Assembly: GCF_000801105.2 (NCBI RefSeq)
Contig: NC_079516.1
Span: 1,364,001-1,428,000, forward strand
Source: Raphanus sativus
Taxonomy: Eukaryota; Streptophyta; Magnoliopsida; Brassicales; Brassicaceae
Direction of reading: 5' to 3'
Length of the DNA stretch: 64,000 nt
Shown here in pieces: positions 22,277 through 32,575 of this stretch; the stretch's first letter is position 1, and every line of letters begins with the position of its first letter. The position numbers were made by a program, and so were the translations under genes. The notes beneath the pieces were generated by a model that was not told where the DNA came from, ran no database searches, and saw only the letters and a program-made list of their open reading frames with translations.

Positions 22277-22725
22277 CACGTGGCTTTTTTCCTCTCCTTC
22301 AAAACTTTTCCAACTTAAAGAGTGTTTTTTTTTTGGTTTTCTAACTAATAGGAGTTGTTTACTACCTTCTAATACTTGTTCTCTTCTTAATTTGTAAACA
22401 GAAATAACAAGGCGACACTTGTAAACAAAGTTGCTACAATAAAGCAGAAGATTAAGGAACTAATTGACCTTTTTTATATGTTCTTTAAACGTTTTCCAGA
22501 TTGGGCTTAGGTTGAATAACGGGCTTCTAATATTGCAATTTATCCGTTTTTCTCTACATAAACAACAGGCTTCTTACTACGCCGTTAACAGATCAGTTAA
22601 TCCACACGCTCGAGTACCGTGCGTACCAATTCATCTCTTCGAACCGACGGTTAGAATAATCATAATCGAAAGTTTGAGATACAGAGTTGCTAGAATCAAG
22701 CGGTGAAACTTGTTTCTTGGGTTCC
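22277..22725. promoter_or_regulatory. upstream region of TOL8, cut by the copia insertion
   Basis: Likely 5' UTR and proximal promoter of TOL8 (read on the minus strand). The sequence is interrupted at 22721-22725 (GTTCC), the left target-site duplication of the copia element; the displaced distal part resumes at 27385. No ORF was recognised. Confidence 0.5.
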
Positions 22726-25700
22726 TGTTGATTCAAACTTGAGATAGCTTTGAGTACAAGCTATCATATTCCTAATGAGCTTAGGAATAGGAGAATATAT
22801 TCCTAATGAGTTTAGGATAAGTGTGAGGAGTATAAATAGGATGCTAATGTGTAGCATATCCTAAGAGAGTTTGAGAGCTTTAGTTTTGAGTTATTTTCTA
22901 AAGCATTGTGTTAAGAGTTTGTGTGAGAGATTAATAAAGAGTTTATTAAGAGTTTGATTCAATAATTGGTATCAGAGCAATATATTGAATCAAAGAGACC
23001 ATGGGAGAAATCGTTGCAGCCAGCAACGTTGCAAAGAATGGAGGTTCATCGTCTATACGGTGCCCACTACTCAATGAGACAAACTATACCGTGTGGACAA
23101 TAAGAATGCAGGCAGCGCTGGAGGTCCACAAGGTTTGGGAGGCTATTGAACCTGGAGAAGAAGGAGATAAGAATGTTATGGCAAGAGCACTTCTTTTCCA
23201 ATCAATACCTGAGGCGATGACACTCCAAGTTGGTAAGCTCAAAACCGCTAAAGAGATTTGGGAGGCAATCAAGATGAGATACATGGGAGCAGAACGTGTA
23301 AGGAAGGCACGTCTGATGACGTTAAAAGCAGATTTGAACCGGGTCAAGATGAAAGAAAGCGAAACTATCGATAGCTTTGTTAGTCGTATAACAGAGTTGA
23401 CTGCAAAGTGTGCATCTTTGGGAGAGATTATTGAAGAGTCAAAGATGGTGGAGAAGCTTCTATATAGCTTGCCTAGGAAGAAGTATATACATATGACTGC
23501 TGCCTTGGAACAGAATCTTGATCTTGACACGACAAGCTTCGAGGACATAGTGGGAAGGTTGAAAGCATACGAGGAGAGGATTGCAGAAGAAGATGAAGAG
23601 AAACCGGAGGATCAAAGTCAGAACAAGCTCATGTACGCTAATTCTGATTCACAAGGTCAAACACAACCCTACCAAGGCGGATATGACCCGTCTAGAGGAA
23701 GAGGCAGAAGCGGACGGTATGGATACCGAGGAAGAGGACGTGGTCGCACGGGTTATCAACAGAACGGTGGAGGTTACTACCGTCAAGAGAGAGATGCATC
23801 AAGAGTAGTATGTTTCCGTTGTGACAAAACGGGACACTTTGCCCAAAATTGTCCAGATAGGCTACTTAAACTTCAAGAAACACAAGAAAGTGAAGCAGAT
23901 ACTACACGCGAGGCAGAAGAATTGATGGTAAACGAAATAGTGTACTTAAACGAGGGGAAGGTGATACCAAGACAACTCGACAGTACTAAGACAAAAGACA
24001 ATATGTGGTATCTTGATAATGGGGCTAGTAACCATATGACGGGTAATCTTGAGTTTTTCTCAGACATTGATAGGAGGATAACCGGCAAAGTAAGGTTTGG
24101 TGATGATTCTAGGATTGACATTACCGGGAAAGGTTCAATAGTCTTTGTAACCAAGGAAGGAAGAAAGAAAACACTCACCAATGTGTACTACATTCCTGAT
24201 TTGCGTAGTAATATTATCAGCCTTGGTCAGGCAACTGAGTCCGGATGTGAGGTGAGAATGAAGGAAGATTGCTTACTCTTGTATGATCGAGATAACAGGC
24301 TTTTGATGAGAGCAAAGAGATCCCCAAACCGGCTATACAAAGTAGCTATGGAGGTAGAGAATACGAAGTGTCTACAAATAGTCCGACATAACGAGTCTTC
24401 TAAGTGGCACTCGCGCCTTGGTCACTTAGGCCTCACAAATCTGAAGCTGATGGTTGATAAGAAGATGGTGACAGGTATGCCGAGCTTTGGAGTTGAAAAG
24501 GAAACGTGTGCTGCGTGTCTGAGAGGGAAACAAATTCGAAAATCGTTTCCTCAAGAGAGTTCATATCGAGCATCACGAGTTCTAGAACTTGTCCACGGAG
24601 ACTTATGTGGTCCAATTACACCATCTACGGCTGGAGGAAACAAATACGTATTTGTGATCATAGATGACTACTCTAGATACATGTGGACTATCCTAATGAG
24701 GGAGAAGAGCGAAGCGTTTGAAAAGTTTAAACGGTTTCGAACACTAGTAGAACAGGAGACGAGAGGAAGAATTAGGACCTTTAGAACCGATAGAGGAGGA
24801 GAATTCACTTCTACAGAATTCAAGAGTTATTGTGATAGTGCAGGAATTGCTCGACATTTGACCGCACCTTACTCTCCACAGCAAAATGGTATTGTAGAGA
24901 GAAGAAACAGGACATTGTTGGAGATGACTCGGAGCATCTTAAAACACATGGAGGTTCCAAACTTTTTGTGGGGAGAAGCAGTGAGGCACGCAACCTACCT
25001 TATAAACAGGATAGCCACGCGAACTTTGAACCATATGACACCATACGAGAGCTACAAGGGAAGAAAACCAAACGTGGAGCACATAAGAGTGTTTGGATGC
25101 GTCGGTTATGCAAAGGTTACTACTCCCCACTTGAGGAAACTTGATGATAGATCAAGAGCCTTGGTTCATCTCGGAACAGAGCCGGGGACAAAGGCCTATC
25201 GACTACTAGAACCTTCAAGTAGAAAAATTATAGTGAGCAGAGACGTGATCTTCAATGAAGATCAACGATGGAAGTGGGTGGAGTTTGAAAAGAATATTCG
25301 CAATAGGTCGCGTGAGATAGACTTTGGTGAAGTTGTGATACATCCAGGTCCTAAAGTCCTTGAAGATACAGAAGTTAAGAGTGAAGGAGAAGAGCCACGA
25401 GAATCAAAACGTGAGGTCGAAGATGAAGAAACAGAGCAAGAAACAGAGCATATAGCACTGAGACGTTCCTCTCGGGTTACCAACAAACCAAGCTATCTTG
25501 ACGACTATGAACTCTTATGTGAAGAAGATGAGATGTATGAGAAGCTTTGTGAGATAGAAAGTGAGCACCTTATGATGCTCATGAACGAGGAGCCGTGGAA
25601 CTATGCTGAAGCAAAGGAGTTTAAAGTTTGGAGAGATGCATGTGAGGAAGAAATCAAATCGATAGTGAAGAACAAAACCTGGACTTTGATGGATCTTCCA

Positions 25701-27384
25701 AGTAACTGCAAAGCCATAGGTCTAAAATGGATTTTCAAGGTTAAGAGAAATTCTGACGGGAGTATAAACAAGTACAAAGCCCGTCTCGTTGCTAAAGGAT
25801 ACATTCAGAGACATGGAATAGATTTCGATGAAGTATTTGCCCCGGTTGCTAGAATAGAAACCGTGAGACTTATTATAGGAATGGCGGCTTCATACACTTG
25901 GGAGTTACATCATCTTGATGTCAAGACCGCGTTCCTCTACGGAGATTTAAAAGAAGATGTCTACGTCACACAACCAGAGGGTTTCGTTATAAAGGGAAAA
26001 GAATCGAAAGTTTACAAACTAAGCAAAGCATTGTACGGTCTCCGTCAAGCTCCACGGGCATGGAACGAGAAGCTAAATACAGTACTCAATGAGCTAAAGT
26101 TTGAGCGTTGCCTCAAGGAACCGTCTCTGTATCATAGGAGAGAAAGAGGTCATATATTGGTAGTGGCTGTATACGTTGACGATTTGCTTGTCACAGGTTC
26201 AAGTGTGGAGATGATCATGGAATTCAAGAAAAACATGGGAACCAAGTTCGATATGACTGATCTTGGAAGGCTTAGCTACTATCTTGGAATTGAAGTAAGA
26301 CAACAAGGTGGAAGTATAATATTAAGTCAAGAGAAATATGCGAAGAAAATCATTGAAGATGCGGGCATGAAGGGATGTAACTCAACTCAGATTCCGATGG
26401 ATGCAGGAACAAAGCTAGAAAAGGCAGAAGAAGAACGTGGTGTTGATGAAAGGGAGTATAGGAGAAACATTGGATGTCTACGCTACTTGATACACACACG
26501 ACCGGATCTTGCGTGTAGTGTGGGGATTTTGAGCCGTTACATGCATAACCCAAAGGAGTCTCACAAAGCAGCGTTGAAACAGGTGTTGCGGTATGTGCAG
26601 GGAACGACATCTTACGGTCTAAAGTTCGGTTCAAGACCACACGAAGGACTCATTGGATACAGCGATAGCAGCTATAATGTTGACCCGGATGATGGTAAGA
26701 GCACAACAGGGCACATCTTTTATCTTGGTGGTAATCCTATCACGTGGTGTTCGCAGAAACAAGAGATAGTTGCTTTGTCATCATGTGAAGCTGAGTTTAT
26801 GGCAGCAACTGAGACTGCGAAACAAGCAATCTGGCTCCGTGACCTGCTCGGTGAGATACTCAACAGAGTTGATGAGAAAGTGGTGATCAGAATCGACAAC
26901 AAGTCTGCAATAGCGTTGTCTAAAAACCCGGTGTTTCATGGGCGTAGCAAACACATTCACACAAGGTTTCATTTTATTAGAGAGTGTGTCGAGAAAGGTT
27001 TGGTGTGCGTGGAACATGTTGCAGGTACGAGACAGAAGGCGGATATACTTACAAAGGCTTTAGGAAGGATTAAATTCAAGGAGATGAGAGAGCTGATTGG
27101 AGTTCAAGATGTGTCAAAAGAGAGTTTCAAGTTTGAGGGGGAGAATGTTGATTCAAACTTGAGATAGCTTTGAGTACAAGCTATCATATTCCTAATGAGC
27201 TTAGGAATAGGAGAATATATTCCTAATGAGTTTAGGATAAGTGTGAGGAGTATAAATAGGATGCTAATGTGTAGCATATCCTAAGAGAGTTTGAGAGCTT
27301 TAGTTTTGAGTTATTTTCTAAAGCATTGTGTTAAGAGTTTGTGTGAGAGATTAATAAAGAGTTTATTAAGAGTTTGATTCAATA
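22726..27384 (+). mobile_element. intact Ty1/copia retrotransposon with identical LTRs
   Basis: The 239-bp LTRs at 22726-22964 and 27146-27384 read identically base for base by eye. They begin TGTTGATTC and end TTCAATA. A perfect 5-bp target duplication GTTCC flanks them (22721-22725 and 27385-27389). The primer-binding site TTGGTATCAGAGC follows LTR1 (22966) and a polypurine tract GAGGGGGAGAA precedes LTR2 (about 27135). The LTR contains a TATAAATAG box (about 22830). One intact polyprotein frame fills the interior. Identical LTRs plus an open frame mean a very recent, probably autonomous insertion. Confidence 0.97.
23001..27167 (+). CDS. copia Gag-Pol polyprotein
   Basis: A single 1388-residue frame with domains in copia order. 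Gag occupies about 1-260, with an RGRG-rich stretch (about 232-250) and a CCHC zinc knuckle CFRCDKTGHFAQNC (271-284). The protease motif is LDNGASNHMTG (about 338). The integrase has an HHCC zinc-binding part (HSRLGHLG...CAACLRGK) and a catalytic core (about 450-680). Reverse transcriptase (about 890-1140) has YVDDLL near 1058, and RNase H (about 1230-1340) ends in the KHIHTRFHF region. Integrase before reverse transcriptase defines Ty1/copia rather than gypsy. No stop or frameshift is present. The last seven residues (VDSNLR preceded by N) are encoded by the start of the 3' LTR. Confidence 0.97.
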   Translation: MGEIVAASNVAKNGGSSSIRCPLLNETNYTVWTIRMQAALEVHKVWEAIEPGEEGDKNVMARALLFQSIPEAMTLQVGKLKTAKEIWEAIKMRYMGAERVRKARLMTLKADLNRVKMKESETIDSFVSRITELTAKCASLGEIIEESKMVEKLLYSLPRKKYIHMTAALEQNLDLDTTSFEDIVGRLKAYEERIAEEDEEKPEDQSQNKLMYANSDSQGQTQPYQGGYDPSRGRGRSGRYGYRGRGRGRTGYQQNGGGYYRQERDASRVVCFRCDKTGHFAQNCPDRLLKLQETQESEADTTREAEELMVNEIVYLNEGKVIPRQLDSTKTKDNMWYLDNGASNHMTGNLEFFSDIDRRITGKVRFGDDSRIDITGKGSIVFVTKEGRKKTLTNVYYIPDLRSNIISLGQATESGCEVRMKEDCLLLYDRDNRLLMRAKRSPNRLYKVAMEVENTKCLQIVRHNESSKWHSRLGHLGLTNLKLMVDKKMVTGMPSFGVEKETCAACLRGKQIRKSFPQESSYRASRVLELVHGDLCGPITPSTAGGNKYVFVIIDDYSRYMWTILMREKSEAFEKFKRFRTLVEQETRGRIRTFRTDRGGEFTSTEFKSYCDSAGIARHLTAPYSPQQNGIVERRNRTLLEMTRSILKHMEVPNFLWGEAVRHATYLINRIATRTLNHMTPYESYKGRKPNVEHIRVFGCVGYAKVTTPHLRKLDDRSRALVHLGTEPGTKAYRLLEPSSRKIIVSRDVIFNEDQRWKWVEFEKNIRNRSREIDFGEVVIHPGPKVLEDTEVKSEGEEPRESKREVEDEETEQETEHIALRRSSRVTNKPSYLDDYELLCEEDEMYEKLCEIESEHLMMLMNEEPWNYAEAKEFKVWRDACEEEIKSIVKNKTWTLMDLPSNCKAIGLKWIFKVKRNSDGSINKYKARLVAKGYIQRHGIDFDEVFAPVARIETVRLIIGMAASYTWELHHLDVKTAFLYGDLKEDVYVTQPEGFVIKGKESKVYKLSKALYGLRQAPRAWNEKLNTVLNELKFERCLKEPSLYHRRERGHILVVAVYVDDLLVTGSSVEMIMEFKKNMGTKFDMTDLGRLSYYLGIEVRQQGGSIILSQEKYAKKIIEDAGMKGCNSTQIPMDAGTKLEKAEEERGVDEREYRRNIGCLRYLIHTRPDLACSVGILSRYMHNPKESHKAALKQVLRYVQGTTSYGLKFGSRPHEGLIGYSDSSYNVDPDDGKSTTGHIFYLGGNPITWCSQKQEIVALSSCEAEFMAATETAKQAIWLRDLLGEILNRVDEKVVIRIDNKSAIALSKNPVFHGRSKHIHTRFHFIRECVEKGLVCVEHVAGTRQKADILTKALGRIKFKEMRELIGVQDVSKESFKFEGENVDSNLR

Positions 27385-27389
27385 GTTCC

Positions 27390-28135
27390 TGTTTTGTTTT
27401 GGCGCCAGGAGAACATGGGATCTTCTCGTGGGTAAAGTGGATACTATCAAGATATTGTTGGTAAAAAGTATGTTCGAAGATTTAGCTGAGGAAAAAATAT
27501 TGTTTGTCTGAGGATGGGTTGATTGCTTGATGTGGCCTTGACTTGTCAAATGAAATCATTATTTTGTTTGCGTCTGTTTCTATCGAAGTGTGGTTGCAAA
27601 ACTGTGAATGAAGAGCAGAACGTAAGTTAGCTTTTCTTGTTTCCTATCCCTGTGGCACTGGTCTGATTTGCTTGGTAACGACTAGTTAATCCACTACTGT
27701 GTACATTTATAAAATTGCAGTTTGAAGATTATCTTTCCGTTCATAAATTTTGACTATATAATATAAAAATATAAAGAATGACATTGATCATTATAAGATA
27801 CAAAACTTAATTAAAATTTTCCAAAGAAAAAACTTAATTAACAAAATTAAACTATTTCACTACAATTACAAGTGTAATTTTATCTTGTATATATGTATTA
27901 TTCTGATTTGCCTACTGAGAATCATACAATTTGAGAAAATACATAAATAGTTATAATAAACAGATCGTAGATACAAAATTTACAAGATTTAACAAAATTC
28001 TCAAAAAAAAAAAGATTTATAAATATTTCTTGGTTCATCTATTTAACATGTTAACAACCGAAACACGCATACATAATATATTAGTTCAAACTAGATCTGG
28101 AGCATATAGTTATTACAACATTCTCGGAATGAAAC
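27390..28135. other. spacer between copia and Cassandra insertions
   Basis: 27390-27720 continues the sequence originally joined to the TOL8 upstream region. It contains a short frame beginning ATGGGATCTTCTCG (27415) that stops early and is not recognised. 27730-28135 is AT-rich and resembles 30230-30485 (see repeat entry). Confidence 0.45.
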
Positions 28136-28935
28136 TGTAACATCCCGAGTTGTGATATGTGAAAAGGCTTAAAAGAATTGATTTGGCTACCTATATCACC
28201 AAAGTTGACTTACCTTTTCCGGAGCATATCCTGAAAGAACTCCAGAGTTAAGCGTGCTTAAGCTGGAGTAGTGGAAGGATGGGTGACCTATCGGGAAGTG
28301 ATTCGCGATACCGTGTAAGTGAGGCCAAAGCACGGAGAAAGGTCGTGTGGTGATTGCAGGGTCAGTAAACAATGATTTCGAGCTTTGGAAAATTAACGAC
28401 CGACCGTCGGATGGGATGGGCCCACGGGCCGAGAGAGCGGGCGTGGGTGGCCCATTAGCCGTGGGCGGGTCGGGGCGTTACAAGTGGTATCAGAGCTGGT
28501 TAGCCGTCTCAGTTCTGACCTGAGAGGCGTCTTGAGACCTGTCGTGGGGCGCAACGAGGACGTTGCGTTCTTTGAGAGGGGGTGAATTGTAACATCCCGA
28601 GTTGTGATATGTGAAAAGGCTTAAAAGAATTGATTTGGCTACCTATATCACCAAAGTTGACTTACCTTTTCCGGAGCACATCCTGAAAGAACTCCAGAGT
28701 TAAGCGTGCTTAAGCTGGAGTAGTGGAAGGATGGGTGACCTATCGGGAAGTGATTCGCGATACCGTGTAAGTGAGGCCAAAGCACGGAGAAAGGTCGGGT
28801 GGTGATTGCAGGGTCAGTAAACAATGATTTCGAGCTTTGGAAAATTAACGACCGACCGTCGGATGGGATGGAGCCTACGGGCCGAGAGAGCGGGCGTGGG
28901 TGGCCCATTAGCCGTGGACGGGTCGGGGCGTTACA
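28136..28935 (+). mobile_element. Cassandra TRIM with 5S-rRNA-like LTRs
   Basis: Two LTRs (28136-28482 and 28588-28935, about 98% identical by eye) begin TGTAACATCCCGAG and end GGGGCGTTACA. A 105-bp interior lies between them. The interior opens with the primer-binding site TGGTATCAGAGCTGG (28485) and closes with a purine tract (TTTGAGAGGGGGTGAAT). GAAAC at 28131-28135 and 28936-28940 is a perfect target duplication. Each LTR carries a 5S-rRNA-like segment (about 28233-28302 and 28685-28754) with AGTTAAGCGTGCTTAAGC and AGGATGGGTGACCT. That feature defines the Cassandra family, whose LTRs borrow the internal 5S pol III promoter. It has no coding capacity. Confidence 0.95.
28233..28302 (+). promoter_or_regulatory. 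5S rRNA-derived segment in the Cassandra 5' LTR
   Basis: CCAGAGTTAAGCGTGCTT, GTGGAAGGATGGGTGACC and CGGGAAGTGATTCG follow the order and spacing of the second half of plant 5S rRNA, which contains the A box, intermediate element and C box. The first half of 5S is not recognisable. It is an LTR component, not a 5S rRNA gene; the same segment recurs in the 3' LTR. Confidence 0.8.
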
Positions 28936-28940
28936 GAAAC

Positions 28941-30773
28941 ACTAAACCCTGAGAAAAGAAAACTTGTAGAAAACAAGTATACAAGAACCATTGAAGCCTA
29001 ATCAGTTTCTACCTGAAAAGAAAAGATGGTTAATAAAGATGGTTAAATTTGATCAAAAAAGATAAATAAAGATCATTTATAGGACTGAAGGAATATCAAT
29101 AAATATGATATCAAGGCCACTGACTCTAAAATCATAACCAATTATACAAGCACAGCTGCGATAGTTCAGTGATAGTGGAAATGACTCGAGATCTACAAAA
29201 CATGCTTCCTGCGAAGAAGAATAATAACCAAAAACTTTATATATTAGTGATAGAATGCAGAGAGCGCAGAACTGGCAGAGAGACTAGTTATCAGATTCTT
29301 TTAAGAAAATCTCAAAATCAAACACCAATTAAAAAATACAAAGAGAAAAACTATGATAAACCTAAAAAGTGTTTGTCTCAAAATGTTTCAGTAAAAAGAT
29401 AAATACATTTTTATATCCCTAAGATTAACTAATTTATACTTTTAGAGTTAAGGAGTGAAATTTTGATAGTTAGAATTAATATTTTTAAAAAATATATTAA
29501 AAAATTAAAAATAGTTTCAAAAAACATTTTTAAATTTTAAAAAATAAAATTAAAAAAATAAAGAACAAATTTCGAAAATATTTTTCTTAATAAAAAAGTT
29601 TGAATTTGAAAAACATATAATTCTACTTTATGTATTTATTTATATTTATATATTTAGGATACAAAAATATTTTGACTCTTTAGTGAAAGGGTTACTTTTA
29701 TGACAAAAACAAAAAGTTCAAAAAATCTATTTTAGAGAATCGTCCAAAAATAATTTTTTTTTTTTGAAATTTAATTTTGAACTTGTATTCCATTGATTTG
29801 GTTCAACCAACTGGCAAATGCACTTTGATTTTATATAAATTTAAATAAAGTTAAAATTACATTTTATAAAAATAAAATTTTAATTTATAGTACATAATAT
29901 CTTGTTATTATTTATTTAAAATATGTTGCTTATCAGTTAGTTTTAATATTTAAAAATATAAGTTCTTATAATATAATATTTCTTTAACATACACATAAAT
30001 AATAATTTAAAAATATTTTATTTTAGATATTATTAATTTGTATTTTAATTCCATCGGTTTGAATCATGAATTTTATATGCATTTTCATTTTTGCTTAATT
30101 TACTTATTTTCATTTTAATTTTTAATTTTTTTCAATACATGACCAGCTGACTTTCCCAAACCGAAGATTCTGGTTTCCCAATCATATTCTTAATGAATAT
30201 TATTTGATGTATTAGAATAATGTGTACGGTTTTTAATAAATTAAAAAATGATTCTACTTAATGTAGCGATATATAAATATATAGATATAGAAAATAAAAT
30301 TCTGATCAGAAGATACAAAACCTATTTTTAAAAAACTATTTCACTTTAGTAAAAAGTATAATATAATCTTGTATATGTATTATTCTTATTTGCCTACTGA
30401 GTTACAAACACATGAAAATTATAATAAACAGGATATATATATATACCTTCAATATTCAACATTCTTGGAATGAAATACTAACTCTAGATTACTTGTACCA
30501 GTGATATTCATTTGTCATGGAAAACTAAATAAGCATTGCATGTCACAAGTGTTATTTCCTTTGTAATCAGATGAACCACAAATAAGAAGTGATATTAACT
30601 AATGCAAACGTGAGATTGATTATAAAGTAACGATGTCAACAAATACCACATCATCCATATCCAGAGACAACTATTACATCATTCATCTTCATCATATCAA
30701 AAGAACCCTAACACATAATCCTCAACATATCAAGAGAACTAACTAAGCATATCAAGTAACCACTACTTACATA
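28941..30773. other. AT-rich spacer
   Basis: 29400-30130 is nearly pure A/T with no ORF of note. A short frame at 29169-29402 has a composition (Lys/Asn/Gln-rich) typical of chance ORFs. The 30490-30773 part may be 3' UTR of the orphan exon that follows on the minus strand. Confidence 0.5.
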
Positions 30774-30847
30774 TTACTTGGCAGTTTCATTCTCCTTTTT
30801 CCTCTTGAGAGCCTCATAAACCTCAGAGTAAATCCCACCGAGTACAC
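30774..30847 (-). pseudogene. orphan terminal exon of an unidentified gene
   Basis: Minus-strand sequence preceded by a good acceptor (CTTCACTAG) encodes VLGGIYSEVYEALKRKKENETAK and a stop, with even codon composition and higher GC than its surroundings. No upstream exons are recognisable within the next 1.2 kb, which is AT-rich. It is probably the surviving last exon of a deleted gene, or a small gene with a distant first exon. I do not recognise the family. Confidence 0.35.
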
Positions 30848-31930
30848 CTAGTGAAGAGAGAAAAGCAGAAAGAAATAGATAATAGCATCAGCAAATAGTA
30901 AATGATTTGTGATTAGTTATTTAATTGGTTTTTTACTGTGTATAATATTTTTAAAGTATTTTAGACAATTTTTTTAATTTTCTTTTTTTACAAAACGATT
31001 TTTGGGCGATTTCATATATTAGTTATAAAACTTGGTCTGAATCTAGAAGAAACTGAATTGAATCCGACCCAAAAATTAGTAAAACCTTAATATAACTTAT
31101 GAATATAGAACCAAAAACCCAAAAATTTAAATCAGTTGAATCAAATTCAAATGGAACCAAATCTGAATTGAACAACGAATGATCATGCATGCCTACAAAA
31201 GTATTGGATTGAATCAGGTATATACCAATTGAATTGAATCCAAAAACTCTAATTTCACGGATAAATGTTATTTGGAGGTTGATTTCTGGTAAATTCTAGA
31301 GTAGTTTTTAGTTTTTGTTTTTCCAAAATCTAGTTTTCAGCTCATTTTGATTCAAATAGAATAGATTCTCTATTTTTATAAGTAGAGAATATTCTCTATT
31401 TTTAGGAAAACCAGATTTTCAATTCTTTAATCATTTTGTGCATAAAAACCAAAATCCACATTTTTTATGGTTCTTCTTAAACTATGATTGTTTTCATCTT
31501 TTTGATACATTATTTTTTTTATATATAAAAGAATCACATCTATACTGAAAATATGCATGGACAAATTGTTTCTTTAGGTAAATCAAATCCATGATGTAAT
31601 AATCAAATTATTTTATATTATCTTAATAATAATAACATTTTGTATTTTATTGTTTTTTAAAAAAATTATTAATATATTATTATATTTTGAAAAGAATAAA
31701 CACCAAAATCTACAGTCACATTTTTGAGAAGCTAAAATCTACATTAAAATAAAAAAAATCAAAAAATAGTTAAAAATTAAATTTTAAAATCTAAACAACT
31801 AAAATTCAAAAATATGCAAACAATCATCACCTTTAGAAAAACAAGTAAATATTATACATCAGAATAATTCTTTCGAATATTCGTATTATGTCTTATTATG
31901 GGCTTTGTTAAAATCAGCCCCCCACAACCA
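30848..31930. other. AT-rich spacer
   Basis: No ORF or named element was recognised. A degenerate self-similar stretch rich in GAATC, CAAAA and TTTTAG phrases may be an old transposable-element relic. Confidence 0.4.
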
Positions 31931-32371
31931 CAAATAAAAGAAGCCGAAAAATCCTCCGCCGCACAAATTAACTACTTGGTCAACATTCGCCCAATAAGAT
32001 AGGACCACGTGTTCTCTCCTCTTCATTTAAATCATCCTCTCGTCTTCTTCGCTCCCATTGTTGTGTCGTCTGTCTCCTCCCTCAACCATCCTCTCTGGTA
32101 ATCAAATCCTCTCTCTCCTTGACTTATTAGAACTTTGATGTCGTGTCTGGATCACAAATTAAAGAAAAAAGCTTGTGTATTGTTTCTACGACACAACATC
32201 TAGTAACGCTCATGTCCTAATACGTTCTCTTAATCTCGATCTGATTACATTAGATCTGATTTTTATCGAAATTGAATTCTTTTTTTTTCCTTGTTTGTAA
32301 AGTTAAGTGATCGTTGAATCTGATACACAGTTGTGTTCATGTAATAATTGCAGAGCATATTAAAACCTTAA
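31931..32371 (+). promoter_or_regulatory. S6K1 promoter and 5' leader with intron
   Basis: A CACGTG-containing segment (ACCACGTGTTC at about 32004) and a TTTAAAT sequence (about 32027) precede a CT-rich leader. An intron runs from about 32098 (CTCTG|GTAATC) to 32353 (TTGCAG|AGCATA), entirely in the 5' UTR. The same arrangement (leader intron, then an upstream ORF about 20 nt after the acceptor) recurs in the S6K2 gene. Confidence 0.5.
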
Positions 32372-32518
32372 ATGGCATTTGCGCACTACTGCAGCATCGA
32401 ATGTTTCCTTAAAACCGGGAAACAACTAGAGGAGCTTCTTCTTCAACTCGTTATTGGATTGCCTATTGCCACTATTCTCCAGATCCGCTGTCGTTTTAGT
32501 CAGTTCTCTCCACATTAA
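32372..32518 (+). CDS. upstream ORF in the S6K1 5' leader (48 aa)
   Basis: ATG at 32372, TAA at 32516-32518, ending 57 nt before the S6K1 start. The peptide begins MAFAHYCSIECFLKTGKQ. The S6K2 leader has a uORF starting MAIGHLCSTTHCFLQTKK at the same distance from its leader-intron acceptor. The shared pattern MA-x2-H-x-CS-x3-CFL-x-T-x-K suggests selection on the peptide or on the uORF as a whole. Plant S6K1 is itself known to promote reinitiation after uORFs through eIF3h, so autoregulation is conceivable. Confidence 0.5.
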   Translation: MAFAHYCSIECFLKTGKQLEELLLQLVIGLPIATILQIRCRFSQFSPH

Positions 32519-32575
32519 CCTCTCCACTAGTCTAGTTGAAACTGGTGAGAAGCTTTCTTAGTGATTGTAAAAACA

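Larger units (their letters stand above)
27740..30485. repeat. diverged duplicated flank on both sides of Cassandra
   Basis: The sequence left of Cassandra (about 27740-28135) and a stretch at about 30270-30485 share an ordered series of phrases. These are AGATACAAAAC, AACTATTTCACT, ATCTTGTATAT.TGTATTATTCT, ATTTGCCTACTGAG, ATAATAAACAG and ATTC.CGGAATGAAA. The second copy has no TRIM at the equivalent point (GGAATGAAATACTAAC), so it shows the unoccupied site. Confidence 0.65.

Noticed and set aside
28233..28754. 5S rRNA genes
   Set aside because: Only part of 5S is matched, the two copies lie inside LTRs with primer-binding site and target duplication, and the sequence is diverged from functional 5S; it is Cassandra.
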